64,000 bases of DNA from an uncultured Ruminococcus sp. (GCA_900539835.1 UQDR01000008.1:7740-71739); one strand, 5' to 3'; positions 49,906-59,945 are shown, counted from the first letter of the stretch. Notes: generated from the sequence alone by a model not told the origin. Translations and numbers: made by a program.

Positions 49906-50517
49906 TCAAAGCCTTCTGAAATCTGCCGCTCCGTGCTTACATATCGGACAGATAAAATCCTCCGGAAGCTCACCCTCATATACATAACCGCACACATTGC
50001 ATATATATCTGACCTTCCCGTCTGACCTTTCCGTCTTCGGAGGCTTCGGCTTAACATTTTTATGATAATAATCATATGTCATAGACGGCTTGTCAGAAAT
50101 CACATCTCCGTCAATAACATCAGCAATAAACATTGTGTGAGTTCCAAGATCAATAGTATTTATTACTTTACAAGCAATATAAGCATTTGTATGATCAGGG
50201 ATATACGGAATTCCATTCTCTGCCCTTATAAAATTAAACCGATAAAACTTGTTCTCCCATCTTCCGCTTGAAAAACCAAAATGCTTAAATAACGAGAAAT
50301 CTGCCGATTCATCTATAACAGATATATTAAATTCACCGCTTTGTTTTATCATATAGTGCGTGTAATTACTTTTGCTTACTGTAATTGAAACCCTGTTGGG
50401 AGATACTGTTACCTGTTGAAGCGTATTGGTAATACATCCGTTTGAAAAGCTTCCGTTTTTCGCAGTCAGTATATATAAACCATAGCTTATCTTAAACATT
50501 GCAGTATCATTTTTCAT
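49906..50517 (-). CDS. Flavin reductase-rubredoxin fusion (high-molecular-weight rubredoxin)
   Basis: 203 residues. The N-terminal FMN-binding flavin reductase domain (1-155) has GLYILTAKNGSFSNGCITNT and NRVSITVSKSNYTHYMI. The C-terminal ~35 residues are rubredoxin-like with C-x2-C twice (YICNVCGYVYEGE and DFICPICKHG) binding one iron. Such proteins act as NADH- or ferredoxin-linked electron donors, for example to flavodiiron NO/O2 reductases in clostridia. No flavodiiron gene is adjacent. Monocistronic. Confidence 0.9.
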   Translation of the reverse strand: MKNDTAMFKISYGLYILTAKNGSFSNGCITNTLQQVTVSPNRVSITVSKSNYTHYMIKQSGEFNISVIDESADFSLFKHFGFSSGRWENKFYRFNFIRAENGIPYIPDHTNAYIACKVINTIDLGTHTMFIADVIDGDVISDKPSMTYDYYHKNVKPKPPKTERSDGKVRYICNVCGYVYEGELPEDFICPICKHGAADFRRL

Positions 50518-50586
50518 CCGTCAGCACCTCTTCAAATCTAATTTTATGTCCTTATTCTTCCCACAAAAAATTAATTCAATACTATT

Positions 50587-51909
50587 TTAGCTGAGATTTA
50601 CATATGAGGCAGGATTAAGATACATTCCCTGATATCTGATTTCAAGATGAAGATGATCTCCCGTTGAATATCCGGTAGAACCCATTGTCCCGATCATGTC
50701 GCCTTTTTTCACTTTGTCTCCGTCCTTTACATTAAGAGAAGTAAGATGTCCGTAAAGACTGATAAATCCTTCACCGTGATCAATAATTATGTAATTTCCA
50801 TAGCCTCCGCCGCAGCCGCATGAGCCATCCTTGCCATAATTATGAGGGCAAGAAGAATTTGTCCTTATTACAGTCCCGCTTTCCACAGCATGAATATTTG
50901 TTCCCCGACTTCCTGCAATATCCATGCCCGTGTGATATGAACCCCAGCGTTCACCCACACCGGAAGAAATATAATATTTCCCCGGAACAGGCCAGCCGAA
51001 TTCATACCTGCATTCATCCTCCGGAATAATTTCACCATTTAAGATACGTTCGCTTATCCCGTTCCTTAAATTCCTGAGTGCCTCATTAGCACTTAATTCC
51101 GCAGCAGCTCTTGCCGTTTCACCGGAAGAATTCCCATAAGTACCCGATAAAACCCCTGATAAATCCGCTTCAAAAGCCTGACGTTCCTTTATATATTCCT
51201 GATTTCTCTTTTCAAGCTCTGCCTTGTGCTTTTCATATGCTTCCTTCTGCTGCTTGCTGCTGTTATAAAGCTCATCCAACTGTTTTTTCTGTTCTTCAAG
51301 ATATTCATATTGCTTGTCATATTCTGATTTCTGAGAATTAAAATCATCACGTGCCTTTTCATAATCCTCTTTTGCAGAAATAAGTTCATTTATTAATGAA
51401 TTATCATGTTCAGCCACACGCTTTATAAGCTCAAGCCGCATCAGCACATCATAAAAGCTGCCTGATTCCAGAAGAATACTTGTGTAAGAATCCTCTCCGG
51501 CTAGATACATTGCCCTTATTCTTTTTTTGAGCCGTTCAATTCCGTCCTCAATTTCCTTTTGCTTGCCGTCGATCAGCCTCTGATTTGAAGACATGTCCAG
51601 TTCAAGTCTAGTCATATATGAATTGAGAACTTCTATTTTTTCATTAACCGTTTCTATTTTCTTTTTGATTAAGTCTTGTTCTTTTTCTTTGTCTTCTATG
51701 TCCTTTTCCGCAGATTTGATCTGTTTATCAAGCTTAGCTTGTTCTTCAGCTATGCTCTGCAATTTTTCCGCATATTCCGAAACGTCATAAGACTCACTGT
51801 CTGCGCTGACAGATACACTAACACCGGATTCATTGCCAAATAATCCTATACACAGCGATAATGCCAGTGTAAATGCCAAAATACGTTTCAGCACTTTAAA
51901 CTTGCCCAT
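50587..51909 (-). CDS. Coiled-coil M23 peptidase (EnvC/CwlO-like), copy 1
   Basis: 440 residues. Signal peptide (~1-38), a long coiled coil (~45-260) and a C-terminal LytM/M23 domain (~310-438). Zinc ligands are visible as H-x3-D (HTGMD, His326) and H-x-H (HLHLEI). A Cys/Gly-rich insert CPHNYGKDGSCGCGGGYGN lies between them. The ATG at 51909 has GGAG 12 bases upstream. The coiled coil is the part that FtsX binds in EnvC-like proteins. It lies downstream of a paralogue, and both follow ftsEX; a cell-division amidase or endopeptidase role is likely. Confidence 0.88.
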   Translation of the reverse strand: MGKFKVLKRILAFTLALSLCIGLFGNESGVSVSVSADSESYDVSEYAEKLQSIAEEQAKLDKQIKSAEKDIEDKEKEQDLIKKKIETVNEKIEVLNSYMTRLELDMSSNQRLIDGKQKEIEDGIERLKKRIRAMYLAGEDSYTSILLESGSFYDVLMRLELIKRVAEHDNSLINELISAKEDYEKARDDFNSQKSEYDKQYEYLEEQKKQLDELYNSSKQQKEAYEKHKAELEKRNQEYIKERQAFEADLSGVLSGTYGNSSGETARAAAELSANEALRNLRNGISERILNGEIIPEDECRYEFGWPVPGKYYISSGVGERWGSYHTGMDIAGSRGTNIHAVESGTVIRTNSSCPHNYGKDGSCGCGGGYGNYIIIDHGEGFISLYGHLTSLNVKDGDKVKKGDMIGTMGSTGYSTGDHLHLEIRYQGMYLNPASYVNLS

Positions 51910-52034
51910 TGACAATAACGTCTCCTTTATTTCTCTTTCTGTTTTTGACTTTTATATCTCTATTATTTATATCTATTAAAGATGCTTCCCGATTATTCAA
52001 TCCATAGGTCGTCAGGATCAAGTCAAGTTATATT

Positions 52035-53453
52035 TTACACATAGTTTGTCGGATCTAAAGCAACTCCGTTAAGACGAATCTCAAAATGAAGGTGAGGACC
52101 GGTAGAATAGCCTGTCGAACCCACTGTTCCAAGTACATCACCCTGTTTAACAGTCTGTCCAACGCTGACCGTAATACCTTCTGAATGTCCATAAAGCGTC
52201 CAATATCCGTTCCCGTGGTCAATAATACAGTAATTTCCGTATCCGCCGCCGCAGCCACAGCTTCCGTTTTTACCGTAATCATGAGGACATCCGTTTACCG
52301 CACGAATAACAGTTCCATCAGCCGCTGCACAGATTTTTGCACCTCTTATATTGTCTGAATAAATGTCTATACCGGCATGATATGCTCCCCATCTCCAGCC
52401 CACACCGTATGAGATGTGATAAAATCCCGGAACAGGCCATGTAAACATTGACTTGTCGGTATAACCATGATCAGAATTATTCGTCGAACCCTGAGAGTCG
52501 TTAGTGGTTGTGCCGCTTCCTGCATTTCCGCTTGCGCTATTTCCATTGCTGTCCTGCTGTGCTAAAGCCTCCTGACGTCTTCTTTCTTCCTCTTCCTCTT
52601 TTTTCTTTATCTGCTGTTGTTCTTTAAACAGCTTCTGCAAATCCGCCTCAAAATCTTCCTGTTCTTTTTTCAGCTGTTTTTGATTCTCTTTAAATGCAGC
52701 AGCATCTGCTTTTAATCTGGCTTCAGTGGCTTCACTCTCTTCATAAAGCTTATCAAGCTTGTCCATCTGATCCTCTTGCTTTTCTTTTTCAGACTTCTGT
52801 TCTTTTAATTTTACTTCAAGATCCTTTTTATCCTCTTCTAAAGCTTTTTTATCAGCCTCATATTGCTTTTTTAATTCAACAAGATTATCGATCATGCTGT
52901 TGTCATGGTCAGCAACCTTTTTAACAAGTTCGATTTTCATAAGCATATCATAGAAATCGTCAGCACCAATTAATATATCGGTATATGAGCTGCTTCCTGC
53001 AACATACATTACTCTGATTCGCTTTTTAAAATCTTCAATTCCCTGTTCGATTTCTTTTTCTTTGCTTTTTATGCTTTCTTCACTTTTATGAATGCTTTCA
53101 GTTAAACTATTGATATCTTTTTGATATTGATTAATTTTTTCATCATATTTTTGAATAGTTTTTTCAACAACATCAATCTGTTTGGAAATGTTCTCTTGCT
53201 TTTCCTTTTCCGATTCAGCGCTCTTGTTAGCATCCTTGATTTTTGCATCAAGCTCATCCTGTTTGGCTTTAAGATCTTCAATGTCCTGCTGTGACTTCTT
53301 GATAGCAGCAGCATTTGCCTTAGCTTCGCTGCTTTCAGCAGAAACCCGGCTTTCAGTTGTTATGTAATCCTTGCCGTTTGCCATAACCGTTATCGCAGTA
53401 ATTATCGCCAAAGAAAAAGCTAACGTCCTCTTTAATAAACCGACCTTATTCAT
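52035..53453 (-). CDS. Coiled-coil M23 peptidase (EnvC/CwlO-like), copy 2
   Basis: 472 residues. Signal peptide (~1-40), two coiled coils (~42-150 and ~180-300) with runs of KKEEEEERRRQ, a Ser/Gly/Asn-rich linker (~315-345) and the M23 domain with HAGIDIY and HLHFEIR. It shares the Cys-rich insert CPHDYGKNGSCGCGGGYGN with copy 1. The linker makes it 30 residues longer. It starts ~200 bases after ftsX, behind its own leader, so co-expression with ftsEX is plausible. The two copies probably arose by duplication. Confidence 0.88.
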   Translation of the reverse strand: MNKVGLLKRTLAFSLAIITAITVMANGKDYITTESRVSAESSEAKANAAAIKKSQQDIEDLKAKQDELDAKIKDANKSAESEKEKQENISKQIDVVEKTIQKYDEKINQYQKDINSLTESIHKSEESIKSKEKEIEQGIEDFKKRIRVMYVAGSSSYTDILIGADDFYDMLMKIELVKKVADHDNSMIDNLVELKKQYEADKKALEEDKKDLEVKLKEQKSEKEKQEDQMDKLDKLYEESEATEARLKADAAAFKENQKQLKKEQEDFEADLQKLFKEQQQIKKKEEEEERRRQEALAQQDSNGNSASGNAGSGTTTNDSQGSTNNSDHGYTDKSMFTWPVPGFYHISYGVGWRWGAYHAGIDIYSDNIRGAKICAAADGTVIRAVNGCPHDYGKNGSCGCGGGYGNYCIIDHGNGYWTLYGHSEGITVSVGQTVKQGDVLGTVGSTGYSTGPHLHFEIRLNGVALDPTNYV

Positions 53454-53658
53454 AATATGTGACCTATCCTTTCGTGAAGCCTTATGCCTGAATCAACATA
53501 AAAGCCTCTCTCCGTCAGTTCGGCAATATGCCGAAAATATTTTTATTAATCTTCTATCATAATATAGGCAGGTCAAATCAATACCAAGTATGATAAGCCT
53601 GCCCCTGTTTCATATATTATGAAGGGCAACAGCCCCGATGTCTTTTTCTATATGTCTT
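53454..53658 (-). other. ftsX to M23 spacer
   Basis: A 205-base stretch with no ORF. On the minus strand it has a perfect hairpin TTCGGCA/TGCCGAA and a possible promoter TTGGTA-N17-TATTAT, so the M23 genes may be read both from ftsEX and on their own. Confidence 0.4.
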
Positions 53659-54564
53659 TTAAACCTTTAAATGCTTTCCGATACTTATTGATGTGCCGAC
53701 TGCACCAATAAGAGCGCCTGCTACAGCATAAGCTCCTGCAACCGGCCATAGCATATCCTTGAATGAATAAAGTGATTTTACTCCAAGAATGTTCCAAAGC
53801 TTAAAGTCGTCGTTCAAAATGTTATATACCCCGTCATATGCAAACATTGTAAGCAACAAAGCCGTAGCCGCAGCCAAAATTCCTACTATCATACCCTCTA
53901 CAAAAAACGGAATTCTGATAAAGCTGTTGTTTGCACCAACATATTTCATTATGTTGATTTCCTTGCGCCTTGCAAAAACACTCGCCCTTGTCGTATTAGA
54001 TATAATTATCATGCAGACAATAATGAGAGCAATAACTATAGCGCCTGAAATAATTGTCACCAATCTTCTTATGCTGATAAGCACATCCGCAAAAGCAGTA
54101 GGAGATTTTGTTGACTCAACATTATCAAATGTGTCGATCTGAGTAGTAGTTTCCGTCATCTTCTTGATATCAACTACTGTGATTCTGAATGTGTCCGGAA
54201 GAGGATTGTCATCAGCATATTGGAAGAAATCCTTTTCCTCATCAGTCATGCCCTCAAGCATGTTTTCCCAAGCTTCTTCCTTTGAATAAAATTCTACCTC
54301 GTTAACATTCGGAATATCTTCAAGCTTCTTTTTAAGCTCATCCTGAGCCGCATCGTCTGTGTTGTCCTTTATTTGTACAATTACTTCGCTCTTTCCTTCA
54401 ATTCCGCCTATGATCCTGTTAAGATTTATAGACAGTAAAACCGAAAGGCCTACCATAAGAAGTGAAACCAGTATGATACAAAATGAAGCAAATGACATCA
54501 TACGGTTTCTCCATATGCTCTTAAGTCCTTGTCCTGCAAGGTATCTTACACTACTTGCTTTCAT
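53659..54564 (-). CDS. ftsX: Cell division protein FtsX
   Basis: 301 residues, four spans: one near 20-40, a large extracellular loop (~45-165) that in relatives binds a hydrolase activator, and three C-terminal spans (~175-295) of the FtsX/MacB type. ARRKEINIMKYVGANNSFIR is the conserved coupling segment. It forms a complex with FtsE and passes ATP-driven motion to the coiled coil of an extracellular hydrolase. Overlaps ftsE by 14 bases. Confidence 0.95.
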   Translation of the reverse strand: MKASSVRYLAGQGLKSIWRNRMMSFASFCIILVSLLMVGLSVLLSINLNRIIGGIEGKSEVIVQIKDNTDDAAQDELKKKLEDIPNVNEVEFYSKEEAWENMLEGMTDEEKDFFQYADDNPLPDTFRITVVDIKKMTETTTQIDTFDNVESTKSPTAFADVLISIRRLVTIISGAIVIALIIVCMIIISNTTRASVFARRKEINIMKYVGANNSFIRIPFFVEGMIVGILAAATALLLTMFAYDGVYNILNDDFKLWNILGVKSLYSFKDMLWPVAGAYAVAGALIGAVGTSISIGKHLKV

Positions 54565-55237
54565 TTGAACCTCCTATGAACTCGTCAAACGCAATATTTC
54601 CCTTATTGATGTTTATAATGCGTCCTCCAAACGAGCGAACCAAATCATGCTCGTGAGTAACCATAAGAATCGTGGTACCGCATTCGTTAATGCCTTTCAA
54701 AAGTCCGACAATTTCATATGAAAGCGCCGGATCTATATTTCCGGTAGGCTCGTCCGCAATAATAAGCTGCGGATCGTTTACTAAGGCTCTTGCAAGAGCA
54801 ACTCTCTGCTGCTCACCGCCCGAAAGCTCCGTCGGATAAGACTTAGCCTTGTGTGAAAGCCCTACAAGGCTTATTACATAAGGAACTCTTGATTTAATAT
54901 ATTTTGCCGGAGCGTCAATAACTCTTAGTACAAACGCTATATTTTCATATACCGTCATTGTGGGAATAAGTCTGAAATCCTGAAATACAACGCCAATAGT
55001 CCTTCTCAGCTTAGGAATTTTTCTCCTTTTAAGCTTGCTGAGATTAAATCCGTTTACTAAAACCGTTCCGGACGTTGCGTCAATTTCTTTTAATATAAGT
55101 TTAATAAGTGTTGATTTGCCGGCACCCGACGGTCCGACAACAAAAGCAAAATCTCCGTCGTTAATTTTAAGATCAATTGAATTCAGTGCGTCAACACCGC
55201 TTGAATATGTAACGGAAACATCTTTAAATTCAACCAA
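54551..55237 (-). CDS. ftsE: Cell division ATP-binding protein FtsE
   Basis: 228 residues. Walker A GPSGAGKSTLIKL near 36-48, Q-loop VFQDFRLIPTMTV, signature LSGGEQQRVALARAL, Walker B LIIADEPTGNIDP and the H-loop VTHEHDLV. It drives FtsX during septal peptidoglycan hydrolysis. GGTG/ACTTGG before the ATG is a weak ribosome site. It is 57 bases from the PucR-like gene upstream. Confidence 0.95.
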   Translation of the reverse strand: MVEFKDVSVTYSSGVDALNSIDLKINDGDFAFVVGPSGAGKSTLIKLILKEIDATSGTVLVNGFNLSKLKRRKIPKLRRTIGVVFQDFRLIPTMTVYENIAFVLRVIDAPAKYIKSRVPYVISLVGLSHKAKSYPTELSGGEQQRVALARALVNDPQLIIADEPTGNIDPALSYEIVGLLKGINECGTTILMVTHEHDLVRSFGGRIININKGNIAFDEFIGGSNESK

Positions 55238-55294
55238 GTAAAATACACCGCCTTATAGCTTAAGGGGATTCCCCTCACAAACTGCAAGCTGATT

Positions 55295-56380
55295 TTAGAA
55301 TTTAACCGGATTAGCGGATAAATATTTTTTAACCATAAGCGCAATTTTAAATATGATCGCATGGTCAAATTCTCTAAGATCAAGTCCTGTCAGCTTTTTG
55401 ATTTTTTCAAGTCTGTATACAAGAGTATTTCTGTGTACAAACAGTTTTCTTGAAGTTTCTGAAACATTCAGGTTATTTTCAAAGAACTTCTGAATAGTAA
55501 ACAAAGTTTCATGATCAAGTGACTCTATTGAGCCTTTCTTGAAAACTTCCTTTAGGAAGGTTTCACAAAGTGTAGTAGGCAAATGATAAATAAGTCTTGC
55601 AATTCCCAGATTGTCATATGAAACAATAATTTTGTCCGTATCGAAAACCTTACCTACTTCAAGAGCGATCTGAGCCTCCTTGAAAGAACGTGCCAAGTCA
55701 CGAACGCCCTCAACAACAGTACCGATTCCTACATTTACTCTTGTATAGAATTCACTGCTGAGAGTGTCTGAAATTGATCTTGCAAGCTTCTCCAAATCAT
55801 TAGGCGCAACGCTTGAGGCAACTTCCTTAACGAGCACAATATCAGATTCAGTAATATTGAATACAAAATCCTTGCTCTTATCCGGAAACAGATTCTGAAT
55901 TACATCAAAAGCAGAAACATCATTTGACGAAATGATTCTTATAAGAAGAACAACTCTTGAAATATCAGAACTGAAATGAAGCTCTCTTGCCTTAACCTGA
56001 ATGTCGCCCGGAAGCACATTGTCAAGCACAACATTTTTTATAAAATTATTTCTGTCATATTTCTCATCGTAATACTGTTTGATGCTGGCAAGGGTTATAG
56101 CAAGAATGTTTGCATACTTTGCTGCCGTTTCGTCAATACCCTCAACAAATACAGCATAATCAGGTTTCATATGAGCGCCGAATGGTTTATATGTATAACC
56201 GTCACGCACAAATATGTCACGAGAATCGCTTATATCAAGGGATACGAACTCATTCGTTGAACCCACCTGCGCCAGCTCAGAGCACGCAATAATTGTTGCA
56301 CTATCGTCAATTACCCCGATAACACAATCCATAGTATCACGCATCTGATGAACTACGCTTTGAAATAATCTGTTGGACAT
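55295..56380 (-). CDS. PucR/CdaR-type helix-turn-helix regulator
   Basis: 361 residues from ATG 56380. The N-terminal ~120 residues resemble the sugar-diacid recognition/GAF-like part (VIGVIDDSATIIACSELAQV), a middle GGDEF-like CdaR domain follows (~140-260: RVNVGIGTVVEGVRDLARSF), and the C-terminal HTH_30 is clear (NNLNVSETSRKLFVHRNTLV YRLEKIKKLTGLDL). Such regulators usually activate catabolic genes. No such genes are adjacent; ftsEX lies directly downstream, 57 bases away, which may reflect co-transcription. Confidence 0.85.
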   Translation of the reverse strand: MSNRLFQSVVHQMRDTMDCVIGVIDDSATIIACSELAQVGSTNEFVSLDISDSRDIFVRDGYTYKPFGAHMKPDYAVFVEGIDETAAKYANILAITLASIKQYYDEKYDRNNFIKNVVLDNVLPGDIQVKARELHFSSDISRVVLLIRIISSNDVSAFDVIQNLFPDKSKDFVFNITESDIVLVKEVASSVAPNDLEKLARSISDTLSSEFYTRVNVGIGTVVEGVRDLARSFKEAQIALEVGKVFDTDKIIVSYDNLGIARLIYHLPTTLCETFLKEVFKKGSIESLDHETLFTIQKFFENNLNVSETSRKLFVHRNTLVYRLEKIKKLTGLDLREFDHAIIFKIALMVKKYLSANPVKF

Positions 56381-56831
56381 AAAATTTTTCCCCTTTACCT
56401 GCAAAAATTTTGGACATAAGCCTTTAATAAATATGTCTGCATACTATCATTATAACAAAAAATGATTAATTTTGCAAGCCTTTTTATAGTAAAAATGTTC
56501 AAAAACTTTTTTCAGACAATTATGAATAACCGAACTGCCTGAACTTATTACAAATTGTAACATATAATTTCTCCGATTGTGTGAATTTTTTATTAAATTA
56601 CTCAAAAAACACGGAGGTTTTTTATTCCAATTAAAGCAATTTGCATATATTAGTGTTACCCAATTGTAACCTTTGAAGTACAGACATAAATTCCGTATCT
56701 GTTTAAACAAAAGCGACTGCTGTAAAACCTTGTTCCATTGCCGTAAAAATTTGATTCAAGTCGAATAACCCTTGACATATTTTGAAATATGCTATACAAT
56801 ATTAATTAATATATTTTAAGGAGAATGTGAC
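56381..56831. other. Gene-free spacer upstream of glyS
   Basis: AT-rich, with no credible ORF and no T-box specifier or AGGGTGGNACCGCG motif. A glyS promoter lies at 56772-56800. Nothing else stands out. Confidence 0.5.
56772..56800 (+). promoter_or_regulatory. glyS promoter
   Basis: TTGACA, 17 bases, TACAAT, 31 bases before the start codon. Confidence 0.7.
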
Positions 56832-58214
56832 ATGCTAAATACCGAAAAAACAATGGATAAAATCGTCGCTCTTTGTAAAAACAGAGGCTTTGTATATTCA
56901 GGAAGTGAAATCTACGGCGGCCTTGCAAATACTTGGGATTACGGTCCTTACGGCGTCGAGCTTAAAAATAATATCAAAAAAGCATGGTGGAAAAAGTTCG
57001 TTCAGGAAACTCCCCTTAACGTAGGTCTTGATTCCGCTATCCTTATGAATCCGGAAACATGGGTGGCTTCAGGTCACCTCGGCGGTTTTTCAGATCCTCT
57101 TATGGACTGTAAGGCTTGTAAAACACGTCATAGAGCCGATAACCTTATCGAAAACTTTGACGGAACCAACCCTGCCGGCTGGACAAATCAGCAGATGATG
57201 GATTATATCAGAGAAAAAGGAATTGTCTGCCCCGAGTGCGGAAAAGCAGATTTCACAGATATAAGACAGTTTAACCTAATGTTTAAAACTTTCCAGGGCG
57301 TAACCGAAGATTCAAAATCAGAGCTTTATCTCCGCCCCGAAACCGCACAGGGTATATTCGTAAACTTCGCTAATATACAAAGAACCTCCCGAAAGAAAGT
57401 TCCTTTCGGCGTTGGTCAGATCGGTAAATCATTCAGAAATGAGATTACTCCGGGTAACTTTATCTTCCGTGTAAGAGAATTTGAACAGATGGAGCTTGAA
57501 TTTTTCTGTAAGCCCGGCACCGACCTTGAGTGGTTCCAGTATTGGAGAACTTATTGTAAAGACTTCCTCTTAGGCCTTGGAATTAAAGAGGAAAACCTCA
57601 GATTAAGAGATCACGATCCCGAAGAGCTTTGTTTCTATTCAAAGGCAACAACTGACTTTGAATATCTCTTCCCGTTTGGCTGGGGCGAGCTTTGGGGTAT
57701 CGCCGACAGAACCGATTATGACCTCACTCAGCATATGGAGCATAGCGGCAAATCCCTTGAATATTTTGACCCTGAGGATAATTCAAAATATATCCCATAC
57801 GTTATTGAGCCTTCACTTGGCGTTGAAAGATTATTCCTTTCTATTGTTACAGAAGCCTATGACGAAGAAGTAATTGACGCCGAGAAAAACGATACTCGTA
57901 CAGTTATGCGTCTGCACCCTGCTCTTGCACCTGTCAAAGCCTGTGTGCTTCCTTTGGTTAAAAAGCTTAAAGAGCCTGCTCAGGAGCTTTATGCACAGCT
58001 TTGCAAGAAGTTCAATGTTGAATATGACGAAGCCGGAGCAATCGGTAAAAGATATCGCCGTCAGGACGAAATCGGTACTCCATTCTGCATCACATACGAC
58101 TTTGATACCCTTGAGGACCATTGCGTAACTGTCCGTGACCGTGATACAATGGAACAGGAAAGAGTTAACATCGACGAGCTTGAAGCTTATATTGAAGCAA
58201 AAATCGCTTATTAA
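56832..58214 (+). CDS. glyS: Glycyl-tRNA synthetase, alpha2 type
   Basis: 460 residues, a single-chain class II enzyme. GSEIYGGLANTWDYGPYGVE at the start, motif 2 SFRNEITPGNFIFRVREFEQMELEFF, motif 3 EPSLGVERLFLSI and the C-terminal anticodon domain (LAPVKACVLPLVKKL). Four Cys (CKACKTRHR and CPECGKADF) form a zinc-like site in an insert near residue 95-140. It charges tRNA-Gly. The alpha2 form is found in many Firmicutes, unlike the alpha2beta2 enzyme of most bacteria. Confidence 0.97.
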   Translation: MLNTEKTMDKIVALCKNRGFVYSGSEIYGGLANTWDYGPYGVELKNNIKKAWWKKFVQETPLNVGLDSAILMNPETWVASGHLGGFSDPLMDCKACKTRHRADNLIENFDGTNPAGWTNQQMMDYIREKGIVCPECGKADFTDIRQFNLMFKTFQGVTEDSKSELYLRPETAQGIFVNFANIQRTSRKKVPFGVGQIGKSFRNEITPGNFIFRVREFEQMELEFFCKPGTDLEWFQYWRTYCKDFLLGLGIKEENLRLRDHDPEELCFYSKATTDFEYLFPFGWGELWGIADRTDYDLTQHMEHSGKSLEYFDPEDNSKYIPYVIEPSLGVERLFLSIVTEAYDEEVIDAEKNDTRTVMRLHPALAPVKACVLPLVKKLKEPAQELYAQLCKKFNVEYDEAGAIGKRYRRQDEIGTPFCITYDFDTLEDHCVTVRDRDTMEQERVNIDELEAYIEAKIAY

Positions 58215-58235
58215 ATCTGATACAGCCTAATATCT

Positions 58236-58265
58236 AACGGGTCAGTACAATAATACTGACCCGTT
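58236..58265 (+). terminator. Terminator of glyS
   Basis: 12-bp stem AACGGGTCAGTA/TACTGACCCGTT with a 6-base loop and T6. Confidence 0.85.
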
Positions 58266-58332
58266 TTTTATATGATATTACCAAAAAACAGTGCTTCATT
58301 AGTTGCAAAATGCCGTTTTTTTGTTGCAATGC

Positions 58333-58361
58333 TTGCCATATTGTAATTTTTTTGATATAAT
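58333..58361 (+). promoter_or_regulatory. putP promoter
   Basis: TTGCCA, 17 bases, TATAAT, 32 bases before the ATG. Confidence 0.65.
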
Positions 58362-58393
58362 AATATCTATATTAACAAAAAAGGAGTAAAAGT

Positions 58394-59923
58394 ATGACAA
58401 GAGAACAAATTCTGATGCTTGTTTCTATCGTAGTGTATCTTTTAATGATATTATACATAGGAATAAGATTTTCAAAGAAAAACAATACCGTCGATGATTT
58501 CTATCTCGGCGGAAGACGACTTGGCCCTCTCGTTACCGCTATGAGTGCAGAAGCCTCAGATATGAGCAGCTGGCTACTAATGGGACTGCCTGGACTTGCA
58601 TACCTTAGCGGTATATGCGATGCCGGTTGGACAGCTATTGGACTCGCAATTGGTACATATGTCAACTGGCTGATCGTTGCAAAACGACTTAGACACTATT
58701 CACATCAGTGCAATAATTCAATCACCATACCGGACTTTTTCTCTAACCGTTACCGTGACAGCAAAAATATTTTGCTTGGCATCTCCGCACTGATAATCGT
58801 AATATTCTTTATCCCTTATACAGGCTCAGGCTTTGCCGCTTGCGGAAAGCTCTTCTCAAGCTTGTTTGGAATCGACTATCACGTTGCAATGATTGTTAGT
58901 GCATTGATAATTATTGCCTATACCTGCCTCGGCGATTTCCTTGCAGCAAGTACAACCGACCTTATCCAAAGCATTATCATGACCATAGCATTGATTATAG
59001 TTTTGGGATTTGGTATAAACGTTGCCGGCGGTTTGGACGCAGTAATCGAAAACGCGAAATCATTGCCTGGTTACCTGTCAATGAACTCACTATATGACCC
59101 TGCAACGGGAAAAGAAACCAGCTATGGAATCCTTAAAATTGCTTCAATGATGGCTTGGGGACTTGGCTATTTTGGTATGCCTCATATCCTGCTGAGATTT
59201 ATGGCTATTAAAGACAGCAAGAAAATTAAAACCTCAAGAAGAATCGCAAGTATCTGGGTTGTAATTTCATTGGCAGTCGCTATATTTATTGGCATTATCG
59301 GACTTGCAATGAGCAATTCAGGTGCTATTGAAACCCTAAAAGATAGCGAAACAATCATTGTTAGAATTTCAAGCCTCTTAAGTACATACGGAGTGATCCC
59401 AGCACTTATCGCAGGTGTAATCCTCGCCGGAATCCTCGCTTCAACAATGTCAACCTCAGATTCTCAGCTTCTTGCCGCTTCATCAAGTGTTTCACAGAAC
59501 ATCCTGCCAAAGGTGTTCAAAATAAATATTTCAGAAAAAGCTTCAATGATCGTGGCAAGAATTACATTAGTAGTAATTGCAATAATAGGCGTTATAATTG
59601 CATGGGATCCTAACAGCTCAGTATTTGGAATCGTATCCTTTGCATGGGCAGGCTTTGGTGCCACATTCGGACCGGTTATGCTGTTTGCCCTGTTCTGGAA
59701 GCGTTCAAACAAATACGGTGCTATAGCAGGAATGATTGTTGGTGGCGTTATGGTATTTGTATGGAAGTATGTAATCGCAACTTTCGGCGGCATTTGGTCA
59801 ATCTATGAATTGCTGCCATCATTCATCTGTGCTTCAATAGCAATCATAATTGTGTCACTTGCAACAAAAGCACCTGAAAAAGAAATTACAGATGAATTTG
59901 AACAGGTTGCCGCAATGAAATAA
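58394..59923 (+). CDS. putP: Sodium/proline symporter PutP
   Basis: 509 residues with 13 spans of the SSS family. VDDFYLGGRRLGPLVTAMSA EASDMSSWLLMGLPG near 32-66 is the PutP signature with the Asp and Ser residues of the Na+ site; STSDSQLLAASSSVSQNIL near 352 is the second Na+ motif. Imports proline with Na+. Own promoter and terminator; no proline-degrading genes nearby, suggesting use as an osmolyte or for protein synthesis. Confidence 0.92.
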   Translation: MTREQILMLVSIVVYLLMILYIGIRFSKKNNTVDDFYLGGRRLGPLVTAMSAEASDMSSWLLMGLPGLAYLSGICDAGWTAIGLAIGTYVNWLIVAKRLRHYSHQCNNSITIPDFFSNRYRDSKNILLGISALIIVIFFIPYTGSGFAACGKLFSSLFGIDYHVAMIVSALIIIAYTCLGDFLAASTTDLIQSIIMTIALIIVLGFGINVAGGLDAVIENAKSLPGYLSMNSLYDPATGKETSYGILKIASMMAWGLGYFGMPHILLRFMAIKDSKKIKTSRRIASIWVVISLAVAIFIGIIGLAMSNSGAIETLKDSETIIVRISSLLSTYGVIPALIAGVILAGILASTMSTSDSQLLAASSSVSQNILPKVFKINISEKASMIVARITLVVIAIIGVIIAWDPNSSVFGIVSFAWAGFGATFGPVMLFALFWKRSNKYGAIAGMIVGGVMVFVWKYVIATFGGIWSIYELLPSFICASIAIIIVSLATKAPEKEITDEFEQVAAMK

Positions 59924-59945
59924 ATAATCGTCTATACTACAAATA

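Noticed and set aside
56450..56710. 86-aa minus-strand ORF upstream of glyS
   Set aside because: AT-driven open frame with no ribosome site and no recognisable domain.
56381..56831. T-box riboswitch ahead of glyS
   Set aside because: Considered because aminoacyl-tRNA synthetase genes often have one, but no T-box core or specifier loop is present.
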